The notes beneath the pieces were generated by a model. That model was not told where the DNA came from. It did not search any database and saw only the letters and a program-made list of their open reading frames with translations. Shown piece by piece: positions 8,500 to 17,598 of a stretch of 51,840 nt of DNA. Position 1 is the stretch's first letter. Every line of letters begins with the position of its first letter. The translations under genes were made by a program, and so were the position numbers. This stretch comes from Chloroflexota bacterium (GTDB taxonomy: Bacteria; Chloroflexota; Anaerolineae; Promineifilales; Promineifilaceae): assembly GCA_017993775.1 (NCBI GenBank), contig JAGOMA010000036.1, positions 1 to 51,840 of the forward strand. Direction: 5' to 3'.

Positions 8500-8708
8500 G
8501 CCTAACAATGATAAAGATTTGGTTTAGATGGGATTCACGGCCGATAAACTTTCTGGCCTTTGGGCGTTCAGGCGGCAACGTCGTTATGCCGCCTGGGCAG
8601 CCTTCAGTCACGCATCGCGCATCACATCTCACGCGTGGTCCCAAAAGTTCAACTTTCCTCTTGCCCGCCACCTCTGTTCATGGCATCATTCCCGCCTTGG
8701 AGGCTACC

Positions 8709-9920
8709 ATGACATTTAACTTTGACGCAGAAATAGAACGGACCGGAACCCACAGCATCAAGTGGGAATTTCTTTTTGAAGGCCACAAACTGGTGTTTGG
8801 CGACCATGCTCATGCCAAACACGGCCATGATCGGCTGCTGCCCATGTGGGTAGCCGATATGGACTTTCGCTGCCCCCCGGCAGTGATTGATGCCCTGACC
8901 GAGCGCGTGGCGCATGGCATCTTCGGCTACACGATGCCGTCGGACTCTTATTACACGGCCGTCATCGATTGGATGGCCCGGCGTTACGGCGTTGTTGTCG
9001 AGCGCGAATGGCTGGTGCTGACGCCCGGCGTCGTTCCCGCCCTGAATATGCTGGTGGACACGCTCATCGCCCCCGGCGAAAAAGTGCTGGTGCAGCGGCC
9101 TGTGTATTATCCCTTCTTCGCCGCCATCGAAAACAACGGCGGCGAAATTGTATCGAATACGTTGACGCTGGAAAACGGCCGTTACACCATCGATTTCGAC
9201 GACCTGGCTGCTAAAGCCGCCGATCCGGCCGTTAAAATGGCGATTCTGTGCAGCCCCCATAACCCCGTCGGCCGCGTTTGGACCCGTGAAGAACTGACCC
9301 GCTTTGGCGAAATCTGCCTGGCCAACGACGTCCTGGTCATCTCCGATGAAATCCACTGCGACCTCATCTACGACGGCGTTGCCTTCACCTCTTTTGCCGC
9401 CATCAACGAGACCTTCGCCCAAAAAAGCATCATCTGCACTGCTCCCAGCAAAACCTTCAATATGGCCGGTCTCAAAACATCCAACATCATCATCCAGGAC
9501 AAAGAAATACGCGCCAAATTTAACAAAACCCTGGCCCGTCACGGGTTGATGGGCGGCAACGCCCTGGGCATCGTCGCCACCGAAGCCGCCTATACGCACG
9601 GCGAAACGTGGCTGGCCGAGGCCATGGCCTACATTGAAGCCAATTATCACTTCATGGTGGCTTATTTAGCCGAACACCTGCCCCAACTGGAGGTCATTCG
9701 GCCGGAGGGAACCTATCTGGTCTGGGTAGACTGCCGCAAACTGGGCTTAGACCCTGCCGCCCGCCGGCAGCTTTTGCTGGGCGAGGCCAAAGTTTTTCTG
9801 GACAACGGAGAAATGTTTGGACCGGAAGGCGAAGGCTTCGAGCGGTTTAATCTGGCCTGCCCTCGTTCTATCCTGGCTGAAGCGCTGGAACGGATTGTAA
9901 CGGCCGTTTCCCACCTCTAG
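8709..9920 (+). CDS. PatB/MalY-type PLP-dependent C-S lyase or aminotransferase
   Basis: 403 residues of the fold-type I PLP superfamily, MalY/PatB branch (cystathionine beta-lyase-like). Visible are PMWVADMDFRCPPAV near the N-terminus, typical of the branch, the SPHNPVGRVW motif, D213 in ISDEIHCDL and the PLP lysine K248 in APSKTFNMAGLK. These enzymes cleave C-S bonds in cystathionine or cysteine conjugates, or transaminate. I start at 8709 because GGAGG stands 6 bases before this ATG; upstream codons look non-coding. It is divergent from the response-regulator gene and no partner gene is adjacent. Confidence 0.92.
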   Translation: MTFNFDAEIERTGTHSIKWEFLFEGHKLVFGDHAHAKHGHDRLLPMWVADMDFRCPPAVIDALTERVAHGIFGYTMPSDSYYTAVIDWMARRYGVVVEREWLVLTPGVVPALNMLVDTLIAPGEKVLVQRPVYYPFFAAIENNGGEIVSNTLTLENGRYTIDFDDLAAKAADPAVKMAILCSPHNPVGRVWTREELTRFGEICLANDVLVISDEIHCDLIYDGVAFTSFAAINETFAQKSIICTAPSKTFNMAGLKTSNIIIQDKEIRAKFNKTLARHGLMGGNALGIVATEAAYTHGETWLAEAMAYIEANYHFMVAYLAEHLPQLEVIRPEGTYLVWVDCRKLGLDPAARRQLLLGEAKVFLDNGEMFGPEGEGFERFNLACPRSILAEALERIVTAVSHL

Positions 9921-9954
9921 CACCCTAGACCGTCATCCGGGGTCCGTTTATGGA

Positions 9955-12384
9955 TTACGGATGACGGGCCGCCACCGCCACCGCCTCCGCCAGCGGCAGC
10001 GCCCAACCCTCTTCCCAGGCCTGGGCAAACGCTTCTTCGCCCAACAACGCCCGCGCATGGCCCTTTTTTGCTTCCGCTTCCGCCTGATAACTGGCCGCCG
10101 GGGTAATGCCCAACTCTTGCCGCAGCCGTTCGCTGGCCGCAAACAGGCGGACCGCATCGGCCACATCCCCCAGATACATGCGCGTTATGCCAATAGCCCC
10201 CAACGAGATCATCAGCTCTGGCCGGTCGCCTAACTGATGGCGCAGGTGAATGCTTTCACGAAAATAAGCCATCCCTGCCTCAGCATCACCCCGCTCGACA
10301 TTCACTTCTCCCAGGCCGTGCAGCGTATAACTGAGCGAACTCAAATTGTTGGTCTGGCGGCACAACTGGGTGCCTTCCTGATACAGCCGTTCGGCGGTCG
10401 CCAGATCGCCCAGGCGGCGCATCACAATCGCCAGATTGTTTAAGGTAGAAATGACCGGGCGCATTTCGCCCATCCGGCGATCAATCGACAGGGTTTGTTC
10501 CAACAGGTCGCGGGCACGGCCGTAATCTCCCTGTGTCCCTGCCAAAATCGCCAGGTTCTCCAACGAACGGCACATGCCCACTTCGTCGCCCAGCCTTTCC
10601 TGAATGACCAGCGCCTGCTCATGGGCAATCTGCGCGGCGGCCAGATCGCCCTGAAGCCGCACAAACTTACCGATGCGGTTCAAAATGCGGGCATAAAGCT
10701 CGTCTGTTTCCTGGCTTAACGAAAGCGCCAATTCCAGCCAGCGTCGTCCTTCGCTCAGGTAACCGCGAATGTACCAGAACTGCTGCAAATTCTCGACCAG
10801 TTCCAGGGCAAATCGCGCCTGCGCGGGCACGGCCGTTTCCCCATCCATGGCCCACGTTAGAGCGGCGCGCATGTTGTGATGCTCCCTGTCCAGAAGCTCC
10901 AGCCAAATAACTGTGTCTGTGCTGGCAATGAGATGAGGTTGGGCGGTTTGCGCCAAGCTGCCATAATATTCCGCGTGCGCCTGCCGCGCCGCCGCCAGCA
11001 AATCCTTCGCCTGCAATTGTTCCAGGGCATACTCGCGCAAAGTCTCCAACATGGCATAACGCTGTGCGCCATCGGCCGCCGCATATTGGCGCAGCAAGCT
11101 CTTTTCAACCAGCGATTGCAGATTGGAGACCAGCGCAGTCGTGTCGGCCAGCGACCAATCGGCGATGGCCAGGCGCGCGAAAACGGTTTGCACGGCCGTG
11201 GCGTCACACCCAGCCACAAAGACTCCCAACACATCGAACAACACCCGCGCTGATGGTGTCAGCAGGTAATAGCTCCAGGTAATCGCCCCACTAAGCGACT
11301 GTTGGCGCGGCGTCAGGTCACGCGGGCCGCCTGTCAGGGCCACCAGGCGCGTGCGCAGTTGGGCAAAAACCTGCGCCGGCGGCAGCCATTTCACCTGCGC
11401 GGCGGCCATCTCAATGGCCAGCGGCAGGCCATCCAACCAGGCGCAAATTCGGGCCACATCGGCTACGTTGTCGGCCGTCAGACGGAAATCTGGTCGCACG
11501 GCGCGGGCGCGTTCCTGGAAAAGGCGGATGGACGGGTAACGAGAGAGGTAGGAAACGGCCGTCGCCGTTGGCAAATGGTTCACGTCTGGCAGCGGCAGCG
11601 GCGGCACGGGAAACTCATGCTCGCCATAGAGATGCAGCACTTCGCGGCTGGTCACCAGCGCTTTCACCCCTGGGGCGGCGGCCAACAACTCGGTGACAAT
11701 AGCCGACGCGCCAACTACCTGCTCAAAATTGTCCAGGACCAGCAGCAAGCGCCGGGAGCGCAAGAATTCTTTCAACGCCCGCCGCAGCGGAGCCTGCCCG
11801 CCGCCGGAGCGCAGCGGTTCCACCACGCCCAAGGCCTGGGCCACGGCCGTTGTCACCAAATCCGGGTCGGTGATGGGCGCCAGCGGCACAAAATAAGCCC
11901 CCTGCGGAAAAGCGGCCTGCCCGGCCAATTGGGCTGCGGCGGCCAGACTGAGGCGAGTTTTGCCTGTTCCCGGCGGGCCTGTCAGTGTCAACAGGCGCAC
12001 GCCCGGGTCTTGCAGCAGTTCGGTAACGGCCGTTACTTCCTGCTTCCGCCCTACAAAACTGGTCAGCGGCGCGGGCAGCTCGCCAACCACCGGTTCAGGT
12101 CCGGCCGCCGGGATGGTTTGCATGGGTGAATACACATCCGGCGGCGGCGGCATCTGGCTGAAACCGCGGGCATACAACACAAAGTTTTCCCGTTCAGCCG
12201 CGGCCACACCCAACACATCAGCCAGCAGACCGGCCAGTTGAGCCGACGGCCGTAAATCCCCCGCCTCCAAACGACGCACTGCGCTGGCAGAGCAGTGCGC
12301 TCGTCGGGCTAATTCTTCACGGCTCAAACCCAGCGCTTTACGGCGATGTTTTAACCAATTGGGAAAGGATTCGGGCATAACCAT
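9955..12384 (-). CDS. XRE-HTH / STAND ATPase / TPR transcriptional regulator
   Basis: 809 residues. Residues 8-60 are an XRE-type helix-turn-helix (LSREELARRAHCSASAVRRLE). A signal-transduction ATPase follows with FVGRKQE at 110-116, Walker A GPPGTGKT at 136-143, Walker B LLLVLDNFEQV near 210 and GLPLAIEMAAA. From about 470 to the C-terminus helical repeats of TPR type dominate (LNRIGKFVRLQGDLAAAQ, LNNLAIVMRRLGDLATAE). Such proteins are ligand- or partner-gated regulators, like the AfsR/MalT group with a different DNA-binding domain. A TATAAT box 12 bases upstream of the ATG suggests a short leader. The target may be the divergent lipoprotein operon at 12530, whose upstream region has repeated TGTCA words. 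Confidence 0.9.
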   Translation of the reverse strand: MVMPESFPNWLKHRRKALGLSREELARRAHCSASAVRRLEAGDLRPSAQLAGLLADVLGVAAAERENFVLYARGFSQMPPPPDVYSPMQTIPAAGPEPVVGELPAPLTSFVGRKQEVTAVTELLQDPGVRLLTLTGPPGTGKTRLSLAAAAQLAGQAAFPQGAYFVPLAPITDPDLVTTAVAQALGVVEPLRSGGGQAPLRRALKEFLRSRRLLLVLDNFEQVVGASAIVTELLAAAPGVKALVTSREVLHLYGEHEFPVPPLPLPDVNHLPTATAVSYLSRYPSIRLFQERARAVRPDFRLTADNVADVARICAWLDGLPLAIEMAAAQVKWLPPAQVFAQLRTRLVALTGGPRDLTPRQQSLSGAITWSYYLLTPSARVLFDVLGVFVAGCDATAVQTVFARLAIADWSLADTTALVSNLQSLVEKSLLRQYAAADGAQRYAMLETLREYALEQLQAKDLLAAARQAHAEYYGSLAQTAQPHLIASTDTVIWLELLDREHHNMRAALTWAMDGETAVPAQARFALELVENLQQFWYIRGYLSEGRRWLELALSLSQETDELYARILNRIGKFVRLQGDLAAAQIAHEQALVIQERLGDEVGMCRSLENLAILAGTQGDYGRARDLLEQTLSIDRRMGEMRPVISTLNNLAIVMRRLGDLATAERLYQEGTQLCRQTNNLSSLSYTLHGLGEVNVERGDAEAGMAYFRESIHLRHQLGDRPELMISLGAIGITRMYLGDVADAVRLFAASERLRQELGITPAASYQAEAEAKKGHARALLGEEAFAQAWEEGWALPLAEAVAVAARHP

Positions 12385-12396
12385 ACGTAGTTGTGG

Positions 12397-12402
12397 ATTA
12401 TA
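12397..12402 (-). promoter_or_regulatory. Likely -10 box of the STAND regulator gene
   Basis: TATAAT on the minus strand, 12 bases upstream of the start at 12384; no Shine-Dalgarno is visible in the short leader. Confidence 0.4.
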
Positions 12403-12424
12403 ACAGAGGCGTCCCAGAAAAGTG

Positions 12425-12457
12425 TGTCAAAAATAGTGTCACTTTTTGTCACTGACA
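12425..12457. promoter_or_regulatory. Clustered TGTCA words in the divergent promoter region
   Basis: TGTCA at 12425, 12437 and 12447 and TGACA at 12453, between the STAND regulator and the lipoprotein gene. This could be a multi-site operator for the regulator; the evidence is only the word cluster. Confidence 0.25.
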
Positions 12458-12529
12458 AACCCCCTGCACCAGATTTACACTGACCTCAACGTTAAACAAA
12501 TCCATTCAACTTGTAAAGGAGACATATCA

Positions 12530-13018
12530 ATGAAAAAGTCTGGTTTATTCTTAGGATTACTCGTAGGGCTGCTCGTTCTCCTGGCTGCGTGTGGGGGCAA
12601 AGCCGCAACCATGGCCGATATTCCCGCTTACCCCGATGCGGTGGCCTTAGAGCCAGGCGTCGATCCCATAGCCGACACCCTGGTCAACAACATGGTGCAA
12701 GACGCTCAAGTCCGCAGCAGCGTGGGCGCAGGCGGCCAGATCGAGCAAAAAGCGTACCGCTTGCCCGCCGGAACCACCTGGGAACAGGTGCAAAGTTTTT
12801 ATAACGACAAACTCGGCGGCGACGGCTGGGAAAATGGCCTGGGCGGCATCGCCGGCAATCTGGCTGGCGACATCATGAACTCGGTCAACGAAGGCAATGA
12901 TATGTTCCAGACCGGCATCTGGTCTAAGGATAAACAAACCCTCACCCTCATCCGCGTGGCCGATTCGGTCACGGGCGAGGATTCTTTCTTCCTCATCTTA
13001 TCCCTGGCAACCAATTAA
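12530..13018 (+). CDS. Small lipoprotein of unknown function
   Basis: 162 residues with a signal peptide and lipobox (LLVLLAACGG), so lipid-anchored outside the membrane. The mature part begins with a segment on position-like values (DIPAYPDAVALEPG) and continues with a mixed alpha/beta region (TTWEQVQSFYNDKLGGDGW) of the kind seen in small Chloroflexota lipoproteins that compare paired polypeptide halves. I do not recognise a named family. I start at the ATG at 12530, with AAAGGAGA upstream. The big secreted protein follows after a hairpin, so the two may be co-transcribed. Confidence 0.8.
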   Translation: MKKSGLFLGLLVGLLVLLAACGGKAATMADIPAYPDAVALEPGVDPIADTLVNNMVQDAQVRSSVGAGGQIEQKAYRLPAGTTWEQVQSFYNDKLGGDGWENGLGGIAGNLAGDIMNSVNEGNDMFQTGIWSKDKQTLTLIRVADSVTGEDSFFLILSLATN

Positions 13019-13024
13019 AGTAGC

Positions 13025-13058
13025 AGACCCTAAGGGTTTATAAAAACCCTTAGGGTCT
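13025..13058. repeat. AGACCCTAAGGGTTT hairpin element (19-base spacing)
   Basis: AGACCCTAAGGGTTT (13025-13039), loop ATAA, then the perfect complement (13044-13058): a 15-bp stem immediately before the ribosome site of the next gene. It is the short (19-base) form of the family. Confidence 0.85.
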
Positions 13059-13071
13059 TGAGGAGCTAACT

Positions 13072-16000
13072 ATGATTCGTGATTTTGTCCATCCTGGCCT
13101 ACGTGTGTTGGTGAAGTGGGGAATGGGAACGGCCGTTCTCCTCTTCATTTCTCTGTCTATCTTCTCCCATAACCAGCCGGTCTACGCCGGTTCCCTCACT
13201 GTCAACACCCTCACCGACAAACCCATCAACGACCCGACCATCGACGACGGTCTCTGCTCCCTGCGCGAAGCCGTGGAAGCCGCCAACAACAACGCCCCCG
13301 TCAGCACCAACAACGGCGCCGACTGTCCCGCTGGCAGCGGCGCGGATACCATCACGTTCAGCGTCTCCGGCTCCATCAAATTTGTCGAGTCGATGTACAT
13401 CAACTCCGAGATCAACATCAACGGCCCCATTATTTTGGATGGCAACAAGGCTACCAATTTGTTTATGGTGTCGAGCAACGGCCGTTTCAACCTCCTCAAC
13501 CTCACCCTGCAAAACGGCAAAAGCGGCTTTGCCGGGGCCATCCAGGGCAACGGCGATGGCAAAATCAACGCCGTCGGCGTCTCTTTCATCGGCAACGAAT
13601 CCACCATCAACGGCGGCGCCATCCAGACCAACGCCGCCCTCAATTTACTCGGCTGCAACTTCTCGGGCAACAAGGCCGCCGAAAGAGGCGGGGCCATCGA
13701 CTTCAACGGCGGAGCCAACGAAGCCCTCAACATCGGCGGCAGCAACTTCGCCGGCAACATCGCCGACCAAAAAGGCGGGGCCATTGCCCTCGTCACCACG
13801 TCGCCCATGCATATCAGCGACACCGTTTTCTCCGGCAACATCGCCACCGGTTCCCAAAACGGACATGGCGGCGGGGCTATCTTCATCGAAAACAGCTATG
13901 AAGACAACGCCATCACCATCGAACGCAGCCCCTTCAATGGCAACCTGACCCCCGGCGGGCAAGGCGGGGCTATTTACCTCAGCGGCAGCATCCCCGTCAC
14001 CATCACCAATTCCTCGTTCAACGCCAATATCTCCGGCAGCTTTCGCAGCGGCAAAGGCGGCGCGATTTATGCCGACTCCGCCAACCTTTCGCTGGTAAAA
14101 ACGGCGTTTAACGCCAACATTTCCTCGCGTGACGCCAGCAACGCCGGTGGCACTGGCGGGGCGATCTTTAACCTGAGCGGCACGGTAAAAGCCACCAACA
14201 GCTCCTTTTTCGCCAACGTCGCCGACAATGGACAAGGCGGCGCGCTGTACAACAACGACAATTCCGCCAACGCCATTTACGAACTGCGTAACGCCACCAT
14301 TTCCGGCAATTCGGCCAGTTCCGGCGGCGCAGTCTATAACTTCAACGCCGACAACAACCTGATCAACCGCATTGCCTTGTGGAACACCATCATCGAAGTG
14401 GGCAGCACCGGGAGCGGCGGCACCTGCGCCGCCGACGCGCCGCAAAATAACGGCCACAACTTGCAATATCCCGGCACAGCTTGCGGCGGCAGCATCACCA
14501 GCGCCGACCCGCTGCTGCAAGCGCCGTCGTTTAATGGCGGCGCGATTGCTTCGCTGCTAACCCAGGCGTTGGGCGGGGGCAGCCCGGCCACCGACGCCGG
14601 CGACAATGCCGTTTGCACCACCGCGCCGGTAGACAGCGAGGACCAGCGCGGAGACCCGCGCCCCAAAGGCGCGACCTGCGACATCGGGGCATACGAGGCG
14701 GACCCCGCCGTTGCGGGCTACGGCTCTACGCCAGTTCAACCCGGCCCCATCAACATCGGCAATACCAGCGTCGGCGTGCCGATTACCAATACGTTTACCA
14801 TTTTTGAGACGGGCAACACGACCCTGACCGTCAGTAACCCAACCCTGGGCGGCGCGAATGCCAGCGAATTTGCCGTGCTGACGGTGTTTCCGCTGAACAT
14901 TCCCAGCGGCAGCCGGACGGTGGTGCTGCAATGCAAGGCCACGGCCGTTGGCAGCCACACCGCCACCCTCACCCTCAACACCACCGACCCGGACCTACCC
15001 AGCGTCAGCTACACCCTGCTGTGCAGCGTGCAGGCCGCGCCGGTTCCCGGCTTCGGCTCTTCGCCGGCCGCGCCCGGCCCGCTGGACTTTGGCAATGTAG
15101 AAGTGGGCAAATCCGGCTCGCTGAACCTGACATTCATGGAAACGGGCAACGCCACCCTGGTGATGGGACCAATCGACATCGCCGGGCCTAACGCTGCCGA
15201 GTTCTCCTTCAACGCCTTCGATACAACCATCAACGATGGTGAAGCGCCGGTTGTTCTGCCCATTGCCTGCACCCCGGTGGACGAAGGGCTGCGCACGGCC
15301 GTGATCACTCTGCAAACCAACGACCCGCTGAAATCCAGCGTCACTTACAACCTGGTGTGCCAGGGCACGCCGCCGCCCTCGCCGCAGTTGTACCCGCCCG
15401 GCATCAGTTATATCAATTTACAACCGGGCATCAGCAACATGGATGGCGCTTACGATGTGGCGACCAGCCCAGACGGCCGTCACGTCTACGTCACCACCTA
15501 TACCTCCAACCGCATCGTCGTGTTCAGCCGCAACCCGGCCACCGGCGAACTCACCCAGGTCGTCGCCGTGGGCAATGTGGCCCTCAGCCAGCCGCGCGGC
15601 ATCGCCGTCAGCCCGGACGGCCAACAGGTGTACGTCGCCGGTTCCGCTTCCGACAATTTCCTGGTCTACAACCGCGACGCCGACACCGGCTGGTTGACCA
15701 TCGACCAGATTTGGACCAACGGCGAAGGCGGCTTTATCACCGGTCTGGATGGGCCGGAGGGTGTAGCGGTCAGCCCTGACGGCCGTTACATCTACGTTGC
15801 CGCCACCAACGGCGACTCGGTCGTCATCTTCTACCGCGACAACGACAGCTTTGTCGGCTACGAAGACACCCTCACCGACGCCGCCAACCTGGATGGGGCG
15901 CAAAATCTGGCCGTCAGCCCAGATGGGACCAACCTTTACGTCACCAGCTTCACCAACACCACCAACGGCCGTGTCGCCACCTACCAACGCAACGCCCAAA

Positions 16001-17379
16001 CCGGCGCGCTTACCTTCCAACAACTCCGCTTTGAAGGGCAGATCATCGGCACATGCAGCCCGTTTTGTTTCTTTTTGGATGGCCTGGCCGGCGCATTCGA
16101 CATCCTGGTAAGCCCGGACGGCCGTAACGTTTACACCGCCAACCTCCACGACAACACCGTCGCCCGCCTCACCCGCAACGGCGATGGCACACTCAACTGG
16201 GGCGGCGCCTTGCGCGACGGCGTCAATGGCGCCGATGGCCTCGCCAGCGCCCGCGGCCTGGCCATCAGCCCAGACGGCGCCTTCCTCTACACCGCCGGTT
16301 ACACCGACCAGGCCCTGGCCGTGCTAAACCGCACCCCTGACACCGGCATCCTCAGCCCGCGACAGGTTATCTTCCGCAATCCGGGCACAGGCCGACCCGC
16401 GCTCAACGGCGCGCACAGCGTCGCCGTCAGCCCGGATGGCTCCAGCGTCTACACCACCGCCTTCCTCGACGACGCCGTGGTGCTGCTGCACACAGCCAAT
16501 CCTGTCGCCACCCTTACCAGCCTACAGCCGGCCTCGTCGCAGGTAGGCGCGCCCGCCCTCACTCTGGTTGTGCAAGGCCAGGAGTTTGTGCCCGGCTCTG
16601 TTGTGCGCGTCAACGGCGCAGATCGCCCCACCACCTTTGTAACCGCCAACGAGGTAAGAGCCGACCTGCCCGCCTCCGATATGGCCGCGCCCGGCACGCT
16701 GACCATCACCGTGTTCAACCCCACCCCGGGCGGCGGCATCTCCAACAACAGCCTGCCTTTCGTGGTGCGGCCGATTAACCAGAACCCGACGCCCACCATC
16801 CTTTATCTCAACCCGCAAGGGGCGGCGGCCGGCGGCCCGGCCTTCACGCTGACGCTCATCGGCTCTGACTTTGTCTCTGGGGCGACGGTGCAGTGGAACG
16901 GGGCCAACCGCTCCACCACTTTCATCAGCGCCAACGAGGTGAGGGCCAACATTCCGGCAAGTGATTTGCTGCTGCCGGGCACGGCCGTTATCGCTGTCAT
17001 CAACCCCGGTCCCGGCGGCGGCGCGTCTAATCTGGTTTCCTTCGCCGTAGCCGCGCCAGGACAAAATCCCACCCCCAGCATCACCGGCCTGGAACCTTCA
17101 TCTGCCCCAGCGCGCGGCGCGGCCAGCCTGCCCGTGATCGTCACCATCTATGGCGAAAACTTTGTCCAGGGAGCGCAGGCGCGCTGGCAAGGCGCCAGCC
17201 GCCCCACCACTTTTATCAGCGACACCGAATTGCAAATGACCCTGACCGCCTACGACCTGGCCTTCCCCGGCTTTGGCGCCATTACTGTGTTGAACCCCGC
17301 CCCCGGCGGCGGCGAATCCAACCCGGTGACCTTTACCATGGTTGCCTACACGGTGTACATCCCGCTTATTCAGCAGTAA
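13072..17379 (+). CDS. Large secreted mosaic protein: CSLREA, beta-helix, beta-propeller, IPT domains
   Basis: 1435 residues, exported through a signal peptide cut near VYA-G (39/40). Order of domains: a CSLREA motif (62-66, LCSLREAVEAANN); a right-handed beta-helix rich in GGAI/NSSF repeats (about 90-490) ending in a choice-of-anchor Q-like segment (GSPATDAGDN, CDIGAYEAD); two choice-of-anchor D-like Ig modules (about 545-655 and 655-770; compare FETGNTTLTV and METGNATLVM); a seven-bladed YVTN/lactonase-like propeller with seven SPDG-x-x-Y repeats (about 775-1140); three IPT/TIG Ig-like domains (about 1143-1425) with a recurring PTTF-(V/I)-(T/S) motif; and the C-terminus VYIPLIQQ. It is probably a cell-surface or extracellular adhesion or structural protein. 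No catalytic function is evident. GAGGAG precedes the ATG. Confidence 0.9.
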   Translation: MIRDFVHPGLRVLVKWGMGTAVLLFISLSIFSHNQPVYAGSLTVNTLTDKPINDPTIDDGLCSLREAVEAANNNAPVSTNNGADCPAGSGADTITFSVSGSIKFVESMYINSEININGPIILDGNKATNLFMVSSNGRFNLLNLTLQNGKSGFAGAIQGNGDGKINAVGVSFIGNESTINGGAIQTNAALNLLGCNFSGNKAAERGGAIDFNGGANEALNIGGSNFAGNIADQKGGAIALVTTSPMHISDTVFSGNIATGSQNGHGGGAIFIENSYEDNAITIERSPFNGNLTPGGQGGAIYLSGSIPVTITNSSFNANISGSFRSGKGGAIYADSANLSLVKTAFNANISSRDASNAGGTGGAIFNLSGTVKATNSSFFANVADNGQGGALYNNDNSANAIYELRNATISGNSASSGGAVYNFNADNNLINRIALWNTIIEVGSTGSGGTCAADAPQNNGHNLQYPGTACGGSITSADPLLQAPSFNGGAIASLLTQALGGGSPATDAGDNAVCTTAPVDSEDQRGDPRPKGATCDIGAYEADPAVAGYGSTPVQPGPINIGNTSVGVPITNTFTIFETGNTTLTVSNPTLGGANASEFAVLTVFPLNIPSGSRTVVLQCKATAVGSHTATLTLNTTDPDLPSVSYTLLCSVQAAPVPGFGSSPAAPGPLDFGNVEVGKSGSLNLTFMETGNATLVMGPIDIAGPNAAEFSFNAFDTTINDGEAPVVLPIACTPVDEGLRTAVITLQTNDPLKSSVTYNLVCQGTPPPSPQLYPPGISYINLQPGISNMDGAYDVATSPDGRHVYVTTYTSNRIVVFSRNPATGELTQVVAVGNVALSQPRGIAVSPDGQQVYVAGSASDNFLVYNRDADTGWLTIDQIWTNGEGGFITGLDGPEGVAVSPDGRYIYVAATNGDSVVIFYRDNDSFVGYEDTLTDAANLDGAQNLAVSPDGTNLYVTSFTNTTNGRVATYQRNAQTGALTFQQLRFEGQIIGTCSPFCFFLDGLAGAFDILVSPDGRNVYTANLHDNTVARLTRNGDGTLNWGGALRDGVNGADGLASARGLAISPDGAFLYTAGYTDQALAVLNRTPDTGILSPRQVIFRNPGTGRPALNGAHSVAVSPDGSSVYTTAFLDDAVVLLHTANPVATLTSLQPASSQVGAPALTLVVQGQEFVPGSVVRVNGADRPTTFVTANEVRADLPASDMAAPGTLTITVFNPTPGGGISNNSLPFVVRPINQNPTPTILYLNPQGAAAGGPAFTLTLIGSDFVSGATVQWNGANRSTTFISANEVRANIPASDLLLPGTAVIAVINPGPGGGASNLVSFAVAAPGQNPTPSITGLEPSSAPARGAASLPVIVTIYGENFVQGAQARWQGASRPTTFISDTELQMTLTAYDLAFPGFGAITVLNPAPGGGESNPVTFTMVAYTVYIPLIQQ

Positions 17380-17392
17380 CTGCCAGCCGGAA

Positions 17393-17426
17393 AGACCTGA
17401 CGGGTTGAAGAAAACCCGTCAGGTCT
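17393..17426. terminator. Hairpin AGACCTGACGGGTT after the big secreted gene
   Basis: A 14-bp perfect stem (17393-17406 with 17413-17426) with a GAAGAA loop, 13 bases after the stop codon. The position suits a terminator or mRNA 3' protector. There is no T-run, so Rho-independent termination is uncertain. The sequence differs from the CCCTAAGGG family. Confidence 0.45.
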
Positions 17427-17452
17427 GGCGGCGAGGTAGCATCTGCAAGACA

Positions 17453-17513
17453 AGACCCTAAGGGTTTTGCATCCTATGGCGCAAAATCGCTCCAAGTCAA
17501 ACCCTTAGGGTCT
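17453..17513. repeat. AGACCCTAAGGGTTT hairpin element (46-base spacing)
   Basis: Arms at 17453-17467 and 17499-17513, exact complements, starts 46 bases apart. It lies just upstream of the promoter of the metallo-hydrolase/TetR operon. Confidence 0.8.
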
Positions 17514-17536
17514 ACATTGATTCGACAACGATCCTC

Positions 17537-17565
17537 TTGACAAACTAATTACTTTAGTTTATAAA
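17537..17565 (+). promoter_or_regulatory. Consensus sigma-70 promoter of the MBL/TetR operon
   Basis: TTGACA at 17537-17542, 17 bases, then TATAAA at 17560-17565: the best promoter in the window. It is overlapped by the TTAGTTT palindromes, which fits tight repression by the TetR protein encoded in the operon. Confidence 0.75.
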
Positions 17566-17581
17566 CTAATCATATTAGTTT
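17542..17581. promoter_or_regulatory. Nested TetR-type operator (AAACTAAT / TTAGTTTATAAACTAA)
   Basis: A perfect 16-bp palindrome TTAGTTTATAAACTAA (17554-17569) covers the -10 box. It is flanked symmetrically, 4 bases away on each side, by AAACTAAT (17542-17549) and ATTAGTTT (17574-17581), themselves an inverted pair. The layout suits two cooperating TetR dimers. It is probably bound by the regulator at 18293. Confidence 0.65.
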
Positions 17582-17598
17582 TTCAGGAGTAAGTAATC

